From Palsa-1400 sp036501625 (GTDB taxonomy: Bacteria > Verrucomicrobiota > Verrucomicrobiia > Limisphaerales > Palsa-1400): a DNA stretch of 64,000 nt. Positions 58,759 through 64,000 of the stretch are shown piece by piece; within the stretch, counting starts at the first letter, position 1; each line of letters opens with the position of its first letter. The notes under the pieces are model-generated. The model was given only the letters and a program-made list of their open reading frames with translations, made no database searches and was not told where the DNA came from. The position numbers and the translations under genes were made by a program. The stretch is from NCBI GenBank assembly GCA_036501625.1, contig DASXZY010000079.1, positions 62,001 to 126,000 of the forward strand. The letters are read 5' to 3'.

Positions 58759-60170
58759 GCCGGAGAGGCCGCGGCCAGGATTTTTTCCAACTCCGGATTT
58801 TTGTCATGCCCCAGGTCCACAGCTTTTTGGTAATGCCAGCGCGCGAGCGCCAGCGAGGGCGGCTTCTCCGCGGCATAGACCCAAGCCAGCCCGTAATGTG
58901 CGTCGGCATAATCGGGATGGATTTCCAGCGCCTTGCGGAAGGCGGTTTCAGCGGCATAGCGCAACCCCTTGGCGGCCAGGGCATTGCCGAGGTAATACTG
59001 GGTGCCGTCGTTGGTGGGGCAATACTTGGCGGAGAGGCTCAAGGCATCGACCGCGTCATCGACCCTCTGCTGGCGCAGCCGCAAAATGCCCATGGTGTAA
59101 AGGCTGGCCGGGTCCTCCTTGTCAAGAGCAAGGGAGCGGGCCAGGGTTTTCTCGCACGCGGGCAATTCGCCCTCGGCAAGCTGCGCGCTGGCCAAATGGG
59201 CGAGCACGAAGACATTGTTTTCGTCTTGACGGAGGATTTCCTCGTACTTCGCGCCGGCTTTGGCGTATTGATGCTCCATGGTGTCGCGGTCGGCTTCGGC
59301 CATGAGCGCGCCGGCGCCCGTCGGCAAATCCTTCATGGAATGGACGACGTGGCTGGCCGCCGGAGCAGGGGCGGGCAGGTGCGCCGTGACAGGAGTTTTG
59401 GTTTCCTTCATCATCGCCAATTCATCTGGCGTGTAAGGCACGGCGTGGGCTTCCAAAACGGACAGGCGGGCGCGCAGTTCGTTGACAGCCGCGTCACGGT
59501 GCGCTTCCGCGTCCGCCGAATCCTTCGTACGGGCTGCGAGCTCGGCTTTCAATCGGTCCCGTTCAGCGGCCAGTGCTTTGTTGGCGTCGGCCAGCCGGCT
59601 GTCCTGTTCCGGAGCGGGCTTGGCGGCTTTGGCTTGGTCGAGAGCGACGGAGAGCAAATCCTTTTCCTTTTGCAACGCGAGAATCTTCTCCTGCGCCTTG
59701 GCCAGTTCGATGGGGCTTACGGCGGCGGGTTGGACGGAGAGAGCCTCCTTGAGTTTGTTCTGCAACTCGCCATTGGCGGCTGTCAACGAACTGATTTGCT
59801 GCCGCAGCGCGGCGGCGTCGGCCGCGGTCGGAGCGGGGGCCGCTGGCACGGCGGTTTGAACAGGCGCCGCGGGAGGCGGTGTTTGGGCGGCCGGGAGCGA
59901 CTTTGCCAAAGCCTGCAATTGATCGGCCAGGTAATCGAGGCGGAAGCTGACAATGGCGGTGTTCCACGCCGGGTTCTCGTTCTTGAGGGCGGTCAGGGAC
60001 GCTTGAGCGTCAAGATATTTATCGGCGGCCGCCTTGGATTGGCCGTTCTGCCTCATCGTATCCGCTTGCAGGATTTCGTTGTAGATATCCAGATACCGGT
60101 CGTCCGGCCCCGCCGCGCGGGCGGGCCAAGTCAATACTAATAACGACGCGAGCAAAACAAGCCATCTCAT
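58749..60170 (-). CDS. Secreted coiled-coil and TPR protein
   Basis: 473 residues from the ATG at 60170 (a TTG at 60179 is possible). Signal peptide LVLLASLLVLTWPARAAG, a short helical region, an Ala/Pro-rich linker, a coiled coil of about 130 residues rich in Gln/Lys/Ala (ALRQQISSLTAANGELQNKL; ELAKAQEKILALQKEKDLLS), a second linker, then TPR repeats (YAKAGAKYEEILRQDENNVF, LAHLASAQLAEGELPACEKT, TQYYLGNALAAKGLRYAAET). Probably a periplasmic scaffold. No enzyme domain. Confidence 0.8.
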   Translation of the reverse strand: MRWLVLLASLLVLTWPARAAGPDDRYLDIYNEILQADTMRQNGQSKAAADKYLDAQASLTALKNENPAWNTAIVSFRLDYLADQLQALAKSLPAAQTPPPAAPVQTAVPAAPAPTAADAAALRQQISSLTAANGELQNKLKEALSVQPAAVSPIELAKAQEKILALQKEKDLLSVALDQAKAAKPAPEQDSRLADANKALAAERDRLKAELAARTKDSADAEAHRDAAVNELRARLSVLEAHAVPYTPDELAMMKETKTPVTAHLPAPAPAASHVVHSMKDLPTGAGALMAEADRDTMEHQYAKAGAKYEEILRQDENNVFVLAHLASAQLAEGELPACEKTLARSLALDKEDPASLYTMGILRLRQQRVDDAVDALSLSAKYCPTNDGTQYYLGNALAAKGLRYAAETAFRKALEIHPDYADAHYGLAWVYAAEKPPSLALARWHYQKAVDLGHDKNPELEKILAAASPAQP

Positions 60171-60233
60171 ATTCGGCAAATACTAACGGCCCGCGGAACG
60201 GTTTGGCAATCCATTCCTTGCGGCGCGATACGG

Positions 60234-63200
60234 TCAGGGTTTCACGATTCGGAAGTAACGCGACTTTTGCGTATTGACAGGGACAGCGTCGGTGTAGGCC
60301 GACTCGCTGGAGGTGGCGGTGATGTTGGTCGCGACAGTCCAGTTGGCCAGATTGCTTGACACCTGGATTTGATAGGTCGTTCCGGGAACGGAACTGAAAT
60401 ACATGCTGAAGCCGCTCGCGGGCGAGGTGATGCTTGCGCCCAGGAAAAGCGGCTGGAAGCCCGCCCCGGCATTGGTGAGGGTGGCCGTGATCGAATACCG
60501 GATGGCAATGCCGTTGGTGGAGGCATTGGGCACCGCGACGTACCAGATGTTGCTGGTCGTGAGCAGGCCGGAGTTGGGCATGTTGGTGAAAGTAGGCCCC
60601 TCGGGCACGGGTATGATGGAAACAAACTGATTATTGGCGCCTGGATTGAAACTGCCAATGTAGAAATCCTCCGGCGTCGGGAATGCGTCTTCGCCAACGA
60701 GGAGTTGCAGGGCGCCATTGGTGGATGCGGGCGTGAGGTTCGTGACCGTGAATTGCAGGCCGTTATAAATGGAGCTTGGGAGCGTGAACGAATACAGCAC
60801 ATTGGTCGGGAACCCTTCGGGCGCGGGCGCCCGGTTGATGAAGGTGTAGCTGTTCGACCCGGTGGGGAACTGGTTCAAGTTAATAATGTCCATGGCGCCA
60901 GGCGTGGCGTTGGGGCCGTTGGTCATGTAAGTCGCCAGGATGGTGTAGCCGACGGTGTTGGTGCCGGGATTATAGACGGCCAGATACCAAGTGGACGGCG
61001 TGAGAGGCAAAATGTCGTTCGTATTGACAACAGGCAGCGGGATGGGCAGCGAATTCGTGCTGATGGCGATGAACTGATCGTTGGTTGCCTGATTCACGCC
61101 GGTCAGGCTCTCGTAATCGAAACTCAACGGATCGGGCACCGGGAAGCCATCGCGCGCGTAGAGGTTGGCAATGCCGTTGGTCGGGGCGATTAGCTGGAAG
61201 GTGGCAAAGACCGCATTGGTCGGAATGAGGAACGAATAGAACGCCGGCCCGTTGGTGCCGATGTTCGTGGTCAGCGGAATTTCATTGGTCAACGGGATGA
61301 TGTTGTCATTGGTGCCAACATCGAAATTGACCTTGATGGTGAAGGTTTCGTTCGTGTTTCCGAGCGGCTGCACACCCAGGAAGTAGCGCTGGCCAGGGAT
61401 GAGCGGCGGAGGATTGCCCTGGGTGCTGATGACGTCGTAATTGGAACCGCTGGGGCCGGCCAGAATGGAAAGCAGCTTCACATCGCCCGGCAACGATCCG
61501 GCAGGCAGTGCGTTCTGGTTAAAGTAAAGATTCATCGGGCCGCTGGCATTGAACAAAATGTTGGTCGCGAAATTGGCGGTCCGCGGCACATCGACGCCGA
61601 AGTAAACAATGCCATTGGTGGCGGCCTGATTATAGGCCACGCCGTTTTGCAGATTAATCAGATTGACGTTGGTGGAGGACGTAGTCATTTGCAACGTCCA
61701 GCTCAGCAGCGCGCCATTGTCCGGCAGCGCGGAATCCGTGCGCGAATCCCAAACGCTCAACGTCCAGCAGCCTTGCGGATTCTGGCCGATCAAGGGCGTT
61801 AGCGGCTCCTCCGGCAGATAGAAATTATTGTAATTGGTGTAGGAGAGCTGGATCAGGGAAACGTCATCCAGCAGCACGCCCAGCGGATTGCCGAGCAATT
61901 CGATGGTGGTTTGATTGCTGGTGGCGACGAAACTGTTGGTATAAAGCTGCCAGCCCGGCTCGGCGAAACTGGGGATGATAATGTTGTTGGTGGAAATCCC
62001 GTCAAAGACAACCTGGAAGTTGGGATAAAGCGAATTGGTGCTGTACTTGCCAAGGGTTCCGGCCTGGAAGATGGCATGGATTTCCGCCGGAGTCAGCGCG
62101 CGCTGCCACAAGTCCAATTCATCGATATCGCCTTTAAATGGGATGGTGCCATCCGACGGGTCTCCCACGGCCGGAAAGACGCAGATGCTCTGGCCGGCCC
62201 TGAACGGGACGGCATTGGAAACATACGCGATGCCAACAGTCGTCTGCGAGGAATCCAAGGCGCCGTCAATATAAATGGCCAAGTTCGTTCCGTCGCGCAA
62301 GAACGCGGCATGATGGTAACGCCCGTCATTGACCGTCCCGCGGCTGACGAATTGGCCCAAGCCAAAGGTATTGTCGCCTGTCACTTCGAAACTAAGCTGG
62401 CCCGGTTGGGCGTTCTGGGCGTAAAGGAGCGGCCCGCCAACCCGTATGTTTAACTGGTTGACATCGTCGTTGCAGTCGGGCCGCTTTTCCAACACGCCCT
62501 GCAAACCGCCTTCGCTTTGAGGCATCTTAATCCAAAAATCAATCGTGAAATCGTTGGTGCCAACATTGGCCGTGTTGGTGCCGAAATCGACTTCGTTGCC
62601 GTGGTCATTATTGTTCGCGTTGACGCCATTGCCGCTGAAGGTGAACGCCCGGTCCACCTCGCCGACATCAAAAGTGACATCGTTATAGGGAATCGTGGCC
62701 GTGTTCGTGCCGGCGAGATCGATGACATTGGCATCGGCGGGCCACCAATCGGACAGGCCGGGGCTGCGGGCGTAGTAAACCAGTTCATAGGCGGCGCCTG
62801 GCACGGTGGTGAAGGTTTGCGAGAGGCGGCCCGAAGCGAGCGCGAGATAATTGCTGCTGAGATAATTGGGGCCAAGGGCATTGGTGCTGACGATGTTGGT
62901 GCCATCGCCGGTTACTTTGAGGTCTGTGGCCACGCTTACTTCGTTGAAATACTGATTGGTCACCAGGATGTATTTTTGAGTGATAATTGGCCCTGGCGCC
63001 AGGATGTTGGAAATGATCGTATTGGTGACCAGCAGATTCGTCTCAAGAAACCATCCGTCCACATATTGGCCGTTTGTATAGACGCCGGCGGCATTGGAGG
63101 ATATGACGCCGCCGTTGGTTGTGAAGAGTTCGAGGTTCGTGAAGTAATCGAAGTTGCCGGCGTAATTGGTGATGCGCGGCACGACGACGGGAAACGCGTA

Positions 63201-63998
63201 GGGCGGCGGCGCGAATTTGATCGGCTCCTCGGTCAGGTTGGTATCCTCGGTAAACGTGGTGTAGATGGTATTGGTCGTAAACGTGTTGGTGGTGGCGCTG
63301 TCAATGACAGTCAAGCCGAGGTTGGTGGCTAGCAGGCCGCCGCGATTCTCGAACAAGACAATGCTGGTGCCCTGGGGACTCGTCAACTGCAACGTTAGAT
63401 CATCCAGGTTCGGATCGGTCAAGCGCACGCCGACGTTCAAATCGACTACTTGCTGGCCGTTGGAAATGCAAATTTGCGAGGCGTTGGTCGTGGCGTCGGT
63501 GGGCAGGGAAATCGGCGTATTGTTTGTAAAGGTTTGCACCAGATTGGGAATCTGGTTCAGGCCAAAGGTGATGCTGATGTCAAAGGTGTCGCAATTGCCG
63601 GCCTGGCCGTAATTATAAATGCCAAAGAACCAGAAGCCGCCCGTCAACGGAGGCTTATTAGTGAGGGTGTAAGAGAGAAAACCGCCAGGAGGGGTGATGG
63701 GCGCGTTGCTAAAGCTGTTGAACCCTACGTCGTCCGTGTTATCGACGAAAATTCCAAACGGATCGCTGCCGGCGATTTCGGAGACAGAGATGATCATGTT
63801 GGTGGCGTCATTGGGCACATCCACGAAATCGAAAAACCAAGTCTGGCCGCAAATCGTTTCCACGAAAGCTGATCCGATGGGCTGCGGATACGCGGTCAGG
63901 GTGACGGAAAGGACCTGGCCGGCTTGCAAAATGGCGTTGTCTGATTCCGTGAGAGTCCACATTCCCGCCCCAGTCGTCGTGATGTAGTCTTTAAGAGT
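60234..63998 (-). CDS. Large secreted multidomain protein (P-domain, LamG, repeats), N-terminus beyond the window
   Basis: At least 1254 residues; the frame runs off the right edge through KDYITTTGAG, so the ATG at 63962 is internal. A proprotein-convertase P-domain-like region (VGVRLTDPNLDDLTLQLTSP; later GCWTLSVWDSRTDSALPDNG) brackets a LamG-type concanavalin-fold domain (FTIDFWIKMPQS; YHHAAFLRDGTNLAIYIDGA; FKGDIDELDLWQRAL). Then follow beta-rich units with repeated LTPSTWYLAVYNPG / SNIWYVAVPNAS themes, as in pre-peptidase C-terminal domains, and the shared C-terminal module (TTYQIQVSSNLANW ... YFRIVKP). Very rich in Asn and Thr. Possibly an adhesin or an exoenzyme tail; any catalytic part would lie upstream. 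Confidence 0.85.
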   Translation of the reverse strand, partial: TLKDYITTTGAGMWTLTESDNAILQAGQVLSVTLTAYPQPIGSAFVETICGQTWFFDFVDVPNDATNMIISVSEIAGSDPFGIFVDNTDDVGFNSFSNAPITPPGGFLSYTLTNKPPLTGGFWFFGIYNYGQAGNCDTFDISITFGLNQIPNLVQTFTNNTPISLPTDATTNASQICISNGQQVVDLNVGVRLTDPNLDDLTLQLTSPQGTSIVLFENRGGLLATNLGLTVIDSATTNTFTTNTIYTTFTEDTNLTEEPIKFAPPPYAFPVVVPRITNYAGNFDYFTNLELFTTNGGVISSNAAGVYTNGQYVDGWFLETNLLVTNTIISNILAPGPIITQKYILVTNQYFNEVSVATDLKVTGDGTNIVSTNALGPNYLSSNYLALASGRLSQTFTTVPGAAYELVYYARSPGLSDWWPADANVIDLAGTNTATIPYNDVTFDVGEVDRAFTFSGNGVNANNNDHGNEVDFGTNTANVGTNDFTIDFWIKMPQSEGGLQGVLEKRPDCNDDVNQLNIRVGGPLLYAQNAQPGQLSFEVTGDNTFGLGQFVSRGTVNDGRYHHAAFLRDGTNLAIYIDGALDSSQTTVGIAYVSNAVPFRAGQSICVFPAVGDPSDGTIPFKGDIDELDLWQRALTPAEIHAIFQAGTLGKYSTNSLYPNFQVVFDGISTNNIIIPSFAEPGWQLYTNSFVATSNQTTIELLGNPLGVLLDDVSLIQLSYTNYNNFYLPEEPLTPLIGQNPQGCWTLSVWDSRTDSALPDNGALLSWTLQMTTSSTNVNLINLQNGVAYNQAATNGIVYFGVDVPRTANFATNILFNASGPMNLYFNQNALPAGSLPGDVKLLSILAGPSGSNYDVISTQGNPPPLIPGQRYFLGVQPLGNTNETFTIKVNFDVGTNDNIIPLTNEIPLTTNIGTNGPAFYSFLIPTNAVFATFQLIAPTNGIANLYARDGFPVPDPLSFDYESLTGVNQATNDQFIAISTNSLPIPLPVVNTNDILPLTPSTWYLAVYNPGTNTVGYTILATYMTNGPNATPGAMDIINLNQFPTGSNSYTFINRAPAPEGFPTNVLYSFTLPSSIYNGLQFTVTNLTPASTNGALQLLVGEDAFPTPEDFYIGSFNPGANNQFVSIIPVPEGPTFTNMPNSGLLTTSNIWYVAVPNASTNGIAIRYSITATLTNAGAGFQPLFLGASITSPASGFSMYFSSVPGTTYQIQVSSNLANWTVATNITATSSESAYTDAVPVNTQKSRYFRIVKP

Positions 63999-64000
63999 GC

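Overview
The window looks like chromosomal DNA of a Verrucomicrobiota bacterium (PVC superphylum), probably from the Pedosphaera/Limisphaera side of the phylum. This is inferred from gene content: a PVC-type bacterial microcompartment (BMC) locus, a DUF1501 + DUF1549/DUF1553 pair, a DUF5069 protein, kumamolisin-type S53 proteases, a YadA-head-like repeat protein, and several secreted proteins with a shared C-terminal module. The DNA is GC-rich, so many long antisense ORFs are coding shadows. I see no rRNA, tRNA, CRISPR array, insertion sequence or prophage.

Layout. 1-2.5 kb: end of the 2-oxoglutarate dehydrogenase operon (sucA, sucB). 2.5-9.5 kb, minus strand: DUF1501, DUF1553, a lytic transglycosylase, and a TIM-barrel/alpha-beta-hydrolase fusion. 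9.6-12.6 kb, plus: a Tat-exported aminotransferase, a Tat-exported epimerase-like protein and DUF1697. 12.6-15.1 kb, minus: a tandem-duplicated secreted protein, a Tudor/CarD-like protein and DUF5069. 15.3-20.5 kb: a 1734-residue S53 protease. 20.6-22.3 kb: a hybrid histidine kinase interrupted by one in-frame TAG. 22.2-24.0 kb: an M23 protein, a lipoprotein and a 36-residue basic protein. 24.1-28.2 kb: gspF plus four pseudopilin-type genes, coupled by 4-bp overlaps. 28.2-29.9 kb: bcp and kbl. 30-38 kb: unknown, TPR and zinc-ribbon proteins, then a minus-strand run of secreted genes that includes a second S53 protease.

38.0-47.2 kb is the centrepiece: a PVC-type BMC operon read away from a divergent DeoR-family regulator. 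It encodes PduL, three BMC-H hexamer proteins, three BMC-P pentamer proteins, an acetate/propionate kinase, a CoA-acylating aldehyde dehydrogenase, a class II aldolase, a malate/lactate-type dehydrogenase and a beta/alpha-barrel protein of unknown role. From work on PVC compartments, the expected job is breakdown of L-fucose/L-rhamnose-type sugar phosphates: the aldolase releases lactaldehyde inside the shell, AldDH makes lactyl-CoA, PduL makes the acyl-phosphate and recycles CoA, the kinase makes ATP, and the dehydrogenase recycles NAD. The sugar isomerase and kinase are not in the window.

47.2-64 kb: a discoidin-like protein, htpX, uvrB, hisS, a LPS module (kdsA, a fused LptC/LptA-like lipoprotein, lptB), a frameshifted outer-membrane protein gene, lysC, a coiled-coil/TPR protein, and a large secreted protein whose N-terminus lies beyond the right edge. 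Two genes are broken by single-base lesions (TAG at 21357; an extra base in a run at 57117-57120). These may be sequence errors or real pseudogenes.
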